Below are positions 21,931 to 32,815 of a stretch of DNA of 37,741 bases, in pieces (the first letter of the stretch is position 1; each line of letters begins with the position of its first letter). The DNA comes from an uncultured Candidatus Altimarinota bacterium (GTDB taxonomy: Bacteria > Patescibacteriota > Gracilibacteria > BD1-5 > UBA6164), in NCBI GenBank assembly GCA_938015455.1, contig CALLPL010000030.1, positions 1 to 37,741 on the forward strand, read 5' to 3'. Position numbers and translations under genes: made by a program. The notes under the pieces were generated by a model that made no database searches, was not told where the DNA came from, and saw only the letters and a program-made list of their open reading frames with translations.

Positions 21931-24018
21931 TTATTTTTCTACAATTTTAAATTTATTCTCATCAAAGTTTCCTATATCATTCGTAATAATATTGAGGTCT
22001 TTACAATATTTTGCGCAAGAGACTATTTCTACTTGCTCTCAAAACACCTCTCACATTCGTACTCGCACATCTGCAAACGATGATCACGAAAGCGTCTTCA
22101 CCGTTCCAATCTCTCATCATTGCGTTGTTATTATATTAAGAGGAAGTAGCATCTTTCCTGTTTCAATGGGAACCTCTACTGATACGAGATTTCCAATGAG
22201 GTTAGTTCCACTTTGAAAAGTGATCGTTGCCTTATAGTTTAAATTCGTATCTGCTATATCTGATATCGCGTAAATACTTCCTGTAATTCTCTCTCCATCT
22301 ACTTCAACAAAAACTTTCTGGCCTTTTTTCACAAGGTCTTTTTCTCAGGCAGAAAATGAAACTTCTACCTCTGGAGTTTTGTCACTCACAATACGAAAAA
22401 GAGGAGTTCACTGAGATACTTCTTGGCCAGCATCAACAAGTACATCAGATACTGTACCATTAATAGGAGAACTTACAGTGAGTTTTTCAAACTCTTTTGC
22501 AGACGAACTGTAGCCAATCCTAGCTTCTTGTATAGCGTTCGAAAGACTTCTCAGAGTGACATCTTTATTCTTTCTTGCATTAGAGAGAGTGTTCTGAGCG
22601 GATCTAATTTGTGTCTCTAGGCTTGCAATATTATCATTAATCCCTATGCGGGTTCTCTCAAGGCCCGTTTCTGCTGAGAGTTCTCCACTCTTTGTATTTC
22701 TCAGAAGTATCGCTTTGTCCTTTTCTAAGACAAGTTTATCTTTCTCTAAATTATTTCTATCTTTTTCCAGTCCAATTTTATCTTTTTCTAAGGTCTTTAT
22801 ATCTTGCTCTTGGAGTTCTATATTTCTGAGTATTGAGTTTTGATTATCCCTATATGTCACAAAAAAACTTTCTACTCATGATTCAAAAGAAAGAAAAGCC
22901 CCATAGTTTCACTGTAATTGAGACTGATATCAATTAATACTTCCTATAAAAGCATTAATCTCAATATCTCCAAGACTCCCAACACTCTTTATAGAATTAT
23001 TTATTGTTTGTTCAAGTGAACTTAAAAGAGTCTTCGAATCTTCATATCACATTTCTATATCACCTATGATGTCTCTGATTTGTTCCTGAGAAAAACTCCC
23101 AGCATCTATTTCTAAACTCAAATTCTTAAAAGCTTCTGAATTCCTATATTCTATTAATTCTATAAGCCTGGTTTCTGATAGAGTTCTTTGAACTCTATCA
23201 TTTGCTCATAGGTAACTTTCAAAGCTGTCGTTTTCATTTCTGTTGAGAAAGGTTACTCCTAGAATTTCATCACTAAACTCTATGATATCATCCAGAAATA
23301 TTATGAGAGTATTATATTGAGTCTTAAGAGTTGCTCCATAACTCTCGATATTTTGTGCATCAGCTCGCAAACGATCCTCATAATCTAGTCTTGATTTTTC
23401 TATATTATTTTTGAACTGCTCTATTTGTAGATCAAGCTTGTCTGCTTGGAGGTCAAGCTTGTCTTGTTGGACAATAAGTTTATCTGCTTGCAGATCGAGT
23501 TTTTCGATATTTCACAAATCTTGAGAGTTTTTGAGAGAATCTTCTGCCTGAATAATACTTTGAGTACTGTCTTTTCTTAAAGTAGCAAGACTTCTCTGTA
23601 GATTCTCAAGGTTTACACCCGCATCAAATATTTGTTTATCAAGAGATATCTTTTGCGACTCATAATTAATTTGCGCCCTTTCGATACTATTATTTCCTCT
23701 CTGAAGATTAATACTATAGCTCCCAATATTATCCTCGAGTTTTGCAAGATTTTTACCTACTCATACTGAGTCTCACGGCTTAACATACACACTCGAAACT
23801 CTTCCACTCGCATTCGCCGTAAGTTCAATATCTTGGCTTGAACTTACTTGGCCTGTCTTTTTTAGAAAACTCTCTCCTGAAAAGCTTTTTCAAGAAGTTG
23901 TTTCCACAAAAAAATCAGTTTTTATTATTTCTTCTTCATCTTGCTCTTCTCAATCCCTTCAAGAACATGATGATAAGAAGAATGATATTAGCAAGAGAAG
24001 TGCAATTATTTTTTTCAT
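21931..24018 (-). CDS. RND periplasmic-adaptor-like (membrane fusion) lipoprotein with extra-long coiled coil
   Basis: 695 aa, against about 350-420 for usual adaptors. The signal ends in a lipobox LSSC with C18 as the lipidated residue. Residues of about 45-90 hold the first lipoyl half (GQVSSSQDIELTANASGRV). Then comes some 380 residues of alpha-hairpin with heptad microrepeats (LQADKL and LEKDK). The second lipoyl half is EFEKLTVSSPINGTVSDVL, followed by the beta-barrel and membrane-proximal parts (FRIVSDKTPEVEVSF). The protein would link the RND pump to the outer envelope. The long hairpin may bridge a thicker or unusual envelope. It lies between an AbrB-like gene (10-base gap) and the pump gene (1-base gap). 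Confidence 0.85.
22720..22800 (-). repeat. 21-base microrepeats coding LEKDK heptads
   Basis: Four near-copies of a seven-codon unit beginning LEKDK or LEKDR sit in a row in the adaptor coiled coil. A second cluster at about 23420-23500 codes repeats of LQADKL. They suggest growth of the hairpin by slippage. Confidence 0.65.
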
Positions 24019-24028
24019 GCTGCTCATA

Positions 24029-24268
24029 TTATTGGATTAATGTTATATTTTTCTCTGACTGAATATACTCAAAGAGTTCTTCTATATCTGTATTTGGGAT
24101 CACTCCTAAAAACTTTTCATCCTTTACTAGGAAACTGACACTATCACCAGGAGATAGACCAATCGCATCCCTTGCATCTTTTGGAATAACAATTTGTCAT
24201 TTACTTCCTATATTTCATGTTCCACACAAGCGCATGGTAGATTTTCTTGAACACTTTTTATCTGGCAT
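24029..24268 (-). CDS. AbrB/SpoVT-family DNA-binding protein
   Basis: 79 aa. The swapped-hairpin AbrB domain reads GNIGSKGQIVIPKDARDAIGLSPGD followed by VSFLVKDEKFLGVIP. It dimerises to bind DNA and may be a transition-state regulator or antitoxin. The N-terminus (MPDKKCSRKS) is basic. It is the first gene of the efflux operon, 10 bases before the adaptor gene, and so is a good candidate for its autoregulator. Another reading is a stand-alone antitoxin, but no toxin gene is next to it. Confidence 0.8.
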
Positions 24269-24291
24269 ATCTATAAGTTAGAAAAGTATGA

Positions 24292-24304
24292 AAAGTAATA
24301 CTTT
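24292..24304. promoter_or_regulatory. Palindrome upstream of the AbrB-led efflux operon
   Basis: AAAGTAATACTTT is an odd-centred palindrome 24 bases before the AbrB-like start, beside further AAAAGTAT copies. It may be the operator of that regulator. A TATACT/CATACT -10 box is possible nearby but not firm. Confidence 0.4.
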
Positions 24305-24315
24305 CAGTATAGTAT

Positions 24316-24358
24316 AAAAAAATACAGGGTAAATCAAGTGATTCTTTCTGTATTTTTT
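24316..24358 (-). terminator. Strong, possibly bidirectional terminator
   Basis: AAAAAATACAG pairs with CTGTATTTTTT around a 20-base loop, so a U-run is formed on either strand. It ends the operon of the 895-aa and 153-aa genes and insulates the efflux operon. Confidence 0.8.
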
Positions 24359-24373
24359 GTGAAGGAGTTTATA

Positions 24374-24835
24374 TTATTCGCTTACTGTTTCTCTAATATT
24401 TTCAATAATGTCAGCATCATCAGATATCTCTACTCATGTTTGAATATCAATCTCTGCCTCAAGCTCAGGATCTACTAGATTCTCATCTATTTCTTCTGTT
24501 CACTCTCCAGATTCTTCTTGAGGTATAACTGCTTCACTGTCAGTATTTTCATTATCATTTTCTTCGCTTCATTCACTAGAGATATCTTCTCCTGAATCTA
24601 TAAGTTCGGCTCCTGTCTCTATAGTTATTCACTCTGCTTCGAGTGAAGTACTTCCAGAAAGTGTTTCAAGATACTGTTGAATCTCTTCCTCTGATATTTC
24701 AGGATACGCAGATTCTCAACCACCTGTAAGCGAGTTTACTATTACTAAAGCTCAGGTACCAATGATACCTATAACAATAGCAATCAGGGCAATAAAAGCC
24801 ATTATTTTAGCGAGTGTATTTTTTCTTTTCTTCAT
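24374..24835 (-). CDS. Acidic single-pass membrane protein, unknown
   Basis: 153 aa. After the basic start MKKRKNTLAK comes one hydrophobic helix (about residues 11-35, IMAFIALIAIVIGIIG). The rest is a very acidic, Glu/Asp/Ser-rich, probably disordered outside tail (SEGSEENDNENTDSEA). No family is recognised. It starts 2 bases after the 895-aa gene, so the two are likely partners, the tail perhaps acting as a spacer or ligand on the surface. Confidence 0.65.
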
Positions 24836-24837
24836 AT

Positions 24838-27525
24838 CTATTGTAAATATTTATCAATTTCAGCGAATGGAATCTGTTTGCTTGTGAGCTTTTGAGTTCC
24901 CCTATAGATACTATCTATGTTCCCCCCTGAGACAGAAATATTATAGCTTTTTCACTCTAAATCAAACTTAAAAGTCATTTTTTTTGTGCGTGAACTAAAT
25001 TGCATAACCACACCTTCTGTTTCATAATCTTGATTTAGAATGCTGTATTGTCAAGAATAAGCAGAAATATGAGTAAATATTTCTTCAATACGTCACGGAA
25101 AATCCGTAAGTGAAACTCTCCCTGAGATTTGTATGGGTGTACTTCAGAATACTGGTTTAATATTTGTCTCTGTTCAAGAATATACCCTGAGTTTTATGTT
25201 TTCAAAATAGTGATCCTCTTTGTTAAGAATATATTTTCCATCCATAACAGCTTGATAATTCGAAATATTTCAGATAGAAAGCTTTCATAAAGATAGTGGT
25301 GCTCCTTCTATAAATATATCGTAAAGTTTTTCATTCTTACTCACTCTTATATTTTTATACTCTAAGGGAAGAACATCCTTAATAACTGAGAACTCTCCAT
25401 TATCTCCTAAAAGTATATCTCGCTTAAATACTATCTCTGTTTTATCTTCGTTTGGTCCTGCTTCAATATTTATAAACTCCTCAACTTTATTTGTTTGCTT
25501 TGCAAAAAAGGTATTGATAAAGAATTTCTTAAAATTATATAGATCTTTCTCTTCTATTGAGGCCATTTTATATTTTTCTTCCCAATCTGACTCGACTATA
25601 TCTAGTTTATAAATAAATGGTGATGCTACTGAGTTAACTGAAATATCTTGGATTCTATTTGCAGCATCTGGATAAAGTGTGAAATTAAAGATCTTTCATC
25701 TGATATATGCTTGCTTAATTTTATAGAAACCTTTTCATACTTCGATACTAGCGTTTTCAATAGACATTTCTTGAAACTGATTGAGATAGGATCTTATTTT
25801 TGCATCACTTAGAGATGTATCATCACTTCAAAAGGTATTTAAGCTTAGAAGATTCTTTTTTGAAATATCATATTCTGAAACATATGATTCATAATTCTTT
25901 AATGCAAGGAGATATTCTGATAAACTTGCTTTTGATCAGAGAATTCAAGTAACTATAGCTTGGTCTCGTGAACTCGTCATTGAAAGAAACTTTTTATTTT
26001 GCTCATAAATATCAAATATCTCTTCCAGCTCTACCCTAAGAAGTTCCACCTCTCATCATGTAACTCTATTTTCTGAATTATAAACGAGCAGACCATCTGT
26101 ATTTCTCTCTGTTTTAAAATACTGAGTCCTTAAAAAAGAATCAACTTTTGTTAAGATATCATTAAACACATAGAGTGTTGAGATTCGAGTATTTTTCTCA
26201 GAATCATAAAATGACTTCGTAACTTCTGTATGGTTCCTTAATATATCAATGAATGAGTTCATTGAAAAGTTTTCACCATCTCCATCTAGTATAAAAAGAA
26301 GTTGTTCTTGTAAAAAATAAGAGAAGTACTGATTTCTAAGAGTCTTCTGTGAGTTTGAAGTACTTTTTAGATTTGTAAATTTTTGAAACGACTCTAGAAA
26401 TATTTCTTCAGTTTCACGTTCAATTCTACCATTGTCATCATAATACGAAAAGAGAGAGAAACCTGCTAATGGGAATTCATATTTATCTTTTGAAGGTAAC
26501 GCATCACCAATCAAAGTAAATAGGATCTTAGGGCTTATATAATCCCTACCAGTAAATGCATATAGCAAACTCATATAGTCTTCTTTTAGCAACAGAAGTT
26601 CTCTATATGATTCAGTATCTAATTCCCTAAGGGTTTCTAGATCTTTTTCTACCTGAGATACTAACTGCGTATTATATTCCTTTGAGTTCATAATATCACT
26701 ATATCCTCTAAGAATAATATTCTTATAAAAGGCTATCTTTTTTTGTTTATTTACAAATAAGTGTATGTATCTATTTGCAGCTGTAAATCCTGATATTTGA
26801 GATACCTTCTGGTCTAGAAATAAATCTAACTTCTGAGTATATACCTTATCCCTATTTAAGATATGAGCAGCTGCTGATTGGAGAAAGCTTTCTTCTCCCT
26901 CACTATATTTCTTTGCCACTTTATCTCACTGTATATCCTGTACTTGGTTTCATAGGTATCAGAGAGTATAGACTGTTTGAACACGGAGTGCATCAGAATT
27001 TTTCAAGAAACTCCCCCTACTTGGTTGAAATACAATATACATATGAGGTTGCAATAGGATATCTGTATAATGCTCTGATCATTCTTCGTTTGTAAGCTTT
27101 ATCTTTAAAGGAGTATTGAGTGAGAGGATAAATACTTTTCCTGTATCTGTTTCACTATCAATAAAAATTTCTCCAATACCTTCTTGCTCAATAGCGTATC
27201 ATGTTCCTTGTAATACATATTTTCTTCGTAGATCTCTTAGGGAAGTAAAATACTTTCAAGTATTTGTAATATCAATCTGTAAACTTCAAGATTGAGTATC
27301 TATTTCTGGAGTTTCTCAACTACTCAGAACTGTTTCAAATATGCTCAAATCATTTGACTGCATTGTTCCTCATGCGTAACTAAGAGCCCCTGAAGAATTT
27401 TTCTCATCAAAAGAAAAAACTGGAGCCTCAAAATATTCTGCCTCAGAGAAAAAACTTGTAGCTACAATAACAGCAAACACTAGGAATAGAAACAAACTTA
27501 GTATGATACGAAAAAGAAAAAACAT
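24838..27525 (-). CDS. Large exported protein of unknown function
   Basis: 895 aa with no in-frame TAA or TAG. The N-terminus (MFFLFRIILSLFLFLVFAV) is a signal peptide or membrane anchor. The rest is a mix of strands and helices with many Phe, Tyr and Lys, without known repeats, cell-wall motifs or catalytic signatures that I can name. Residues of about 200-490 are helical (from AKKYSEGEESFLQSAAAHIL), and the C-terminal part is more strand-rich. It is followed 2 bases later by the acidic membrane protein and preceded by a weak terminator. A secreted structural or binding protein is likely. Confidence 0.7.
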
Positions 27526-27540
27526 TAATTAGATCATGCT

Positions 27541-27563
27541 AAAAAATACTACTAATAATAGTA
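27541..27563 (-). terminator. Weak intrinsic terminator after the PLD-like gene
   Basis: An imperfect 6-bp stem (TACTACT with AATAGTA, 27547-27563) is followed by six T on the minus strand, 16 bases before the start of the 895-aa gene. Confidence 0.45.
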
Positions 27564-27599
27564 CCATAAAGCGTTTCTCTTGTAAAATCTACACATACA

Positions 27600-28664
27600 T
27601 TACTGCTTGCCAAACGTAAAATCCGACTCAAAAATACTTTGAAATTTTGATATAACTTCAGTATCAGAAATAATAATCCCTACCTCCCTATTTTCATCCA
27701 GACTATATGTCGAGTAATTTATACTCCCAATATATAAATACTTCTCATCCACTAGTATAGCCTTTGCGTGAAGTTTTGGTTTCTTCATAGTTCTCAAAAT
27801 GTAGTTTTTTGACTGTGCTTTGTTCATAAGTTCAACTCACCGTTCATCTGTATAGTCCTGTCCTACTACTCAGCGAATCTTGACTTCCTCAGTTCTCTGT
27901 TGCGCAAATATCTCATCAAGTCATCTATCTGTCATATATGGGAAGTAAAAATCAATACTCTTTGTAGCACTTTTCAAGAGTTCTTCTATCTTTTGCCTAC
28001 TGGAGTAGGGTGAGACTAAAAGTTGAGGATGAAATACTCAGCTCTGTGTATGATTAAAGTCTAAGATAAACAACTCTTTCAACTTATCTACTATTTCACT
28101 ATCTACTACTTCTACAAAGAAATCCCTATTCTTCGTGAAACTTGAATATGAAAAATTTCAGGTAGCAACATATGCCCTATTATCAATAATCAAAAGCTTA
28201 GAGTGATTCAGAGAATAGTTTAGCGGATCAGACCAACGAACATTAACTCACGCGTCCATAAAACTTTCATAATGATTATCATTAAGATATGTAGCTTTAT
28301 AAGGGTTATTTTCTAGAAGTATCTGCACCTGTACTCACCTCTTATGAGCACGGATAAGCGCATCTCTCAGATCTCTTTCTGTAAAAATATATACTTCTAC
28401 GAGTACCTCCTGATTGGCCTCATCTATCTCTCTTACTAATTTTTTTAAGAGCTCGACAGAGGGAGTCTCCCAGAGCTCTATCTCTTGTGATGGTTCATTA
28501 ATTTCTTCCAGAGAAAAGTCTTGTCCCTGCTTATATGCTTGTTGCTCGAATATCTTTTTTTCTGTCTCTGTTTCATGAAAACTCCAGTATTCATGACCAA
28601 AAAAATATCCAAAACTCAGGAAGAATATTAAGACGCAGACTATTTGAAATATCTTATATCTCAT
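27600..28664 (-). CDS. Phospholipase D-like protein (cardiolipin-synthase type)
   Basis: 354 aa. One membrane anchor lies at about residues 5-22. Two HKD-type motifs are present: HSKLLIID with H154 and a following GNFSYSS, and HAKAILVD with H299 and a following GSINYS. Both have the His, Lys and distal Asn of active PLD enzymes. Such proteins make or remodel phospholipids (cardiolipin synthase) or cut nucleic acid; the anchor and size fit the former. The start at 28664 was chosen because it lies 2 bases after the ABC stop; an earlier in-frame start would lie inside the ABC gene. It forms an operon with that exporter. Confidence 0.85.
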
Positions 28665-28666
28665 AT

Positions 28667-30424
28667 CTAAAAACCACTCTGAAGATCTAGCATTTCTTTG
28701 TAAAATCATCTCTTTTTTACAAGTTCTGCGTGTGTACCTCGCTCCATGATCTCTCCTCACTCAATGACTACTATATCGTCTGCATGTTTTACCGTTTGGA
28801 GTCTATGAGCTATAATAATAACAGTCCTCCCCTTAAAGAGATTATGCATCGCTTCAGTAATCTTTTTTTCACTAAGACTGTCTAGAGCGCTCGTAGGTTC
28901 ATCGAGAATAATAATTTTTGGATCTTTCAAAAATATCTTTGCAATCGCAAGACGCTGCTTCTGCCCTCCACTAAGTTTCACTCATCTTTCCCCTATTTCT
29001 GTATCAAGGCCATTTGGGAGATCATAAATGAATTCACAATGAGCAAGTTTAATGATCTCATCAAACTTGTTTGCACTTGGTTCTTGGTTCACAGCATAAA
29101 GTAAATTTTCTCTCACGCTTCCATCAAATACGCTTGGCTCTTGCGTCAGATATCCAATATCCTTATAGTAACTCTTCAGAGAAATATCTCTCAAGTTTTG
29201 ATTATCTACGAGTATATCTCAACTATCTTGTCTGATATAGCCACTAATGAGTTTTACCAGAGTAGACTTTCCTCAACCACTTGGGCCTACCAGTGCTGTT
29301 ATTTTATTTCATTTTAAATCAAGAGAAAAATTCCTAAAAATTAGATTTTCTGAAGTGTAGCCATAACTAATATTCTTGAGTTCTATTTTCCCCCTTCTAT
29401 GCTCAAATATACCTCACTCATCGTACCCAACTATTTGAGGAGTAGAATCAAAAAAATCCCAAAGTTTTTCTACAGAAACCATCCGTTTATTGAGATCTAC
29501 ATAAAATTTTACAAAGTCTCAAATAGTTTTTTGCATGAGTACAAAGGTTCATGAAAGCCCCACAAGAAAAGATATTTCTAAACCAATAGACACCATACTG
29601 AAAGTGACATATAAAAAAAGAAAAAATAAACTCATATGTAATAAAAAAGGTGCAGCTCTCTTATTTACAGTCCTAAAGGGACTCATAGCCTTACTGATTC
29701 TACTTCCTTCAGATAAATAGTATGATAAAGACTCTAGATCAGTATCAAGCTTTCATGTTTGTAATATCTCGTTCTTATTAGATATAATTTTCACAAAGTC
29801 TTTTAAAACCAAATTTTTATACTCATATCTTTCAGAACGAAATAACATAAGCCTTCGATTCATAAAATAGGTAATTATACAAAACACCAAGATCATTCAT
29901 ATAAATATAAACGGGAGAGTGTAATGTATTCGTCCTATCATATACATGGTAAAAACTATTCCCACAAACAAAGATACAACTGTAGTAAACATATCTGCGA
30001 GTATTTCAGTCCACCTCAGTACCCCATCATACATAATTCCAACTAATTTCCCACTTCAGACCTTCTCTACTTGTGTGTTATCCAGACGAATATATTTTTT
30101 AAAAAATCACGAAAACAGATCATCCATTCATTTATACAAGGGGTCCATCCATCACCAATTTTTCGTAGCGTAGATAATACACTCTGAGGCAATAATAAAT
30201 ACTAGGAAATATATAAGTATCTCCATCATTTCTGGTACAATACCTTTTTGTATCGCAATAGTTATTTTTTCTAAAAACAGTATAGCTATAACTGAAGAGA
30301 GTGGCACCAATAAGGATTGAAAAACAAATTTTAGATATATTTTCTTTCTCAAAAACACAGGTTCTAAAAACCTCTTAGTTTTGTTGCCTAAGCTTTGTTC
30401 AAGTATTTTACTGCGAGTAGACAT
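28667..30424 (-). CDS. ABC exporter, half-size (fused membrane and ATPase domains)
   Basis: 585 aa. The N-terminal 310 residues are a six-helix exporter domain (for example [18 protein letters not shown]). The ATPase domain has Walker A GPSGGGKS at 380-387 with the middle Gly coded by TGA, signature [12 protein letters not shown] at 482-493, Walker [13 protein letters not shown] and the H-loop IIAHRLQTV. It would work as a homodimer exporting lipid, peptide or drug. The start codon lies directly after the T-run of the dnaJ terminator, leaving no usual ribosome binding site. A PLD-like gene follows 2 bases later, which hints at a lipid-linked cargo. Confidence 0.9.
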
Positions 30425-30462
30425 AAAAAAAATAGCTATGAATATATTTCTACCATAGCTAT
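30425..30462 (-). terminator. Intrinsic terminator of dnaJ, running into the ABC start codon
   Basis: A perfect 9-bp stem (30432-30440 with 30454-30462, ATAGCTATG/CATAGCTAT) is followed on the minus strand by eight T that end at the ATG of the ABC gene. It may act as an attenuator. Confidence 0.75.
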
Positions 30463-30487
30463 AATTAATATTTTAGAAAGCTGAGAT

Positions 30488-31591
30488 TTAGCCAAATATT
30501 TTCTCAAATACTCACTTTTTAGAGTTTACATTCAGTTTCTTCTCACTTGCAAGCTCTTCATAGAGCTCTCGTTCTTTCTTTCCAAGTTTTTTAGGTATAG
30601 GAATGTGAAGGTGAATAATGAGGTCTCCTTTTGCATCTCGGTCTATATACTTTACTCCATCTCCTGAGATTTTAAGGATACTTTCTGCCTGAGTTCCAGC
30701 TTCTACAGCAATAGAGCGTTTTCCAATAATAGGGATATTTACTTCTTTTTTCGTTCAGAGTACTGCTTCTATGAGATCAAGCTCAAGATCATAATGTAGA
30801 TCAGCTCAATCTCTCGTAAGTCAATTTTCCTCTGATTGTACATAAAATCTAATATAAAGATCTCCAGGTACTGACGTTCAAACTCCAGCATTCCCCTCTC
30901 AGGTCATTTTTATCACCATTCCATCATCGATTCCTGCTGGAATATCTATATCAAGTGTTTCTTTCTTTAAAACTCGCTTTTCACCATGACACTCAGAACA
31001 TAGCTCCTTAAAGCTCTCTCCAGATCCCTCACAATCAGGGCACGTCCTAGTTTGTTGTATCACTCCAAATGGACTCTGACTTGTCTGCGTCACCTGACCC
31101 TGACCTCAACAAGTGCCGCAAGTCTGCTTTCCAGAGCCTCAGATTCCATCACAGCCAGAACAAGCATTTCTTCTGTTAAACTCTATAGATTCTGTACCCC
31201 CATAAATACTGGTTTTAAGATCAATCTTAAGATCATATTCCAAATCTTCTCCTCTCGTCTCTCGTCTTTGTCACCTTGAAGTTCACGAAAAACCTCCACC
31301 AAAAAATGAATTAAATATATCTGAAATATCATCTCCCTGAAATCATCCTGATCCCCCAAAAGGATTTCCTGCTCATCCTGTAGATCCGTATGTATCATAC
31401 TGCTGTCTTTTCCCTGCATCTGAAAGTACCGAATATGCTTCATTTACCTCCTTAAACTTTGCCTCTGCATCTTTATCTCCAGCATTTCTGTCTGGGTGGT
31501 ATTTCATCGCAAGCTTTCTATAGGCCTTTTTTATTTCTTCCTTGCTTGCACTCTTATCTATATCTAGTACACCATATAAGTCTTTTGACAT
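30488..31591 (-). CDS. dnaJ: Chaperone DnaJ (Hsp40)
   Basis: 367 aa, usual length. DnaJ delivers unfolded clients to DnaK and stimulates its ATPase. The J domain has the HPD triad at residues 32-34 (MKYHPDRN). A Gly/Phe-rich stretch ([16 protein letters not shown]) follows. The zinc domain has all four CxxC pairs (CSGC, CGTC, CPDC, CSEC). The C-terminal client-binding region follows ([12 protein letters not shown]). The gene has its own promoter with a GC-rich inverted repeat at the start site and is ended by the hairpin next to the ABC gene. No dnaK or grpE is nearby. Confidence 0.95.
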
Positions 31592-31614
31592 GTCTTTTTT
31601 ATATTACAACAAAT

Positions 31615-31659
31615 AATTCCGTATCTGCGGGATTATAAAAAATATCATGAATAAATCAA
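31615..31659 (-). promoter_or_regulatory. dnaJ promoter with an inverted repeat at the start site
   Basis: On the minus strand TTGATT (31654-31659) and a perfect TATAAT (31632-31637) are 16 bases apart. Right after the -10 box, AATCCCG and CGGAATT (31615-31634, 6-base loop, one G-T pair) form a GC-rich inverted repeat at the expected start of transcription. It is not the CIRCE element of HrcA but could be a heat-shock operator or an RNA thermosensor. Confidence 0.6.
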
Positions 31660-31722
31660 AAAAGAAGCTTTCATTATTTTTGCTTCGATCTATAATTATG
31701 AGAACCTCTTTTATAAAACACT

Positions 31723-32721
31723 ATGTTTCTTACCGTAAATCTAGCACAAGACCAATCGAAAATCTCGAGATACCTCTCGAGTACGCTTTTGGATGAGATT
31801 GAAAATACTCTGAAAAAATGAGAAAAAATACTCATCTATCTCAATAAACGTGGGAGTCATAACTCTCTGGTATGTAAGGATTGTCAGCATCTTTGGGAGT
31901 GTCAAAACTGTGATGTAAGTTTATCCGTTCACAACAACCCAAGAAAACTCCTCTGTCATTTATGCGGAAATAGTGAGTGATTCCCTCTAGAGTGTAAAAA
32001 TTGTCATGGAACAAATCTCCTCACAGTTGGTGTAGGGACACAGCAGATCGAAGAAACACTTGGAGTATACTTTAAGAAAAATGATCTTAATATCTACCGT
32101 TTCGACTCAGACTCTATGAAAAATATTTCTAGTAAGAAGGCTGCTATAGGAGAACTAGAAGCAGCTGACATCATCATCGGAACCAAGATGATTACTACAG
32201 GTTTTGATTTTGAGAGAGTTGGGCTCATAGGAGTCGTCCTGGTAGAGCAAGAACTTGGCTATCCAAGCTTTGACGCTGAGGAGCGAGCGTATGCAAATCT
32301 TAAACAGCTTATAGGAAGATGAAATAGAAAGTCTCAAGAAACAAATATTGTTCTACAGACATTTATCCCTAAACATCAAAGCGTCTTAAGCTTAACAGAA
32401 ACACATATGAAAGGATTTTTTATAAAAACCCTCAAAGAACGGCAGAGTTTTTCTTATCCTCCCTATAGAGAGCTTATCAGACTCGAATATCGCGATACAA
32501 GTGCAGAAAAGACACTGCAGTTTATAGGAAAACTTGAGTCAAAACTCCAAGAGTACAACACAGATAATGCCTATACTATTATTTCCTCAAGTACTACCTT
32601 TCGTAAAAATAATTCTCACCATGGCAGCTGCATAGTAAAGTGAGAAAATTTGCGAGATCTCTTAAAAAACATCGAACCTCTAATCCTGAGAACCTCAAAA
32701 CTCTCTGTTGTATTTTCATAA
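31723..32721 (+). CDS. PriA-like protein lacking the N-terminal half (primosomal protein N', truncated)
   Basis: 332 aa against about 700-730 for PriA. It starts at the junction of the two helicase lobes (SKISRYLSSTLLDEIE, then ILIYLNKRG). All eight zinc ligands are present (CKDC, CQNC, CHLC, CKNC). GVGTQQIEETL, IIGTKMITTGFDFERVGLIGVV and QLIGRGNR match the second lobe, and FSYPPYRELIRL the C-terminal domain. Absent are the 3'-DNA-binding domain, Walker A and the DEAH box. An in-frame TAA at 31714-31716 and only 131 bases to dnaJ leave no room for them. Either a decaying gene or a real PriA fragment that works with another partner. It precedes dnaN by 94 bases. Confidence 0.85.
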
Positions 32722-32815
32722 ACAACTTTTTAACAGAGAATTTTTTTCCTCCTTGATTTCATCTAAGAAATAATGAAACTAAGGTATATATTTTAGCAAT
32801 CAATTCTTATGTATC

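Noticed and set aside
28665-28760. An earlier in-frame start for the PLD-like gene.
   Set aside because: It would lie within the end of the ABC gene and place a basic, Arg-rich stretch before the membrane anchor. The ATG at 28664 follows the ABC stop by 2 bases.
31647-31847. A 66-codon plus-strand frame that overlaps the start of the PriA-like gene.
   Set aside because: The PriA frame matches the family from its first residues. The other frame shows no recognisable protein, though a small leader cannot be fully excluded.
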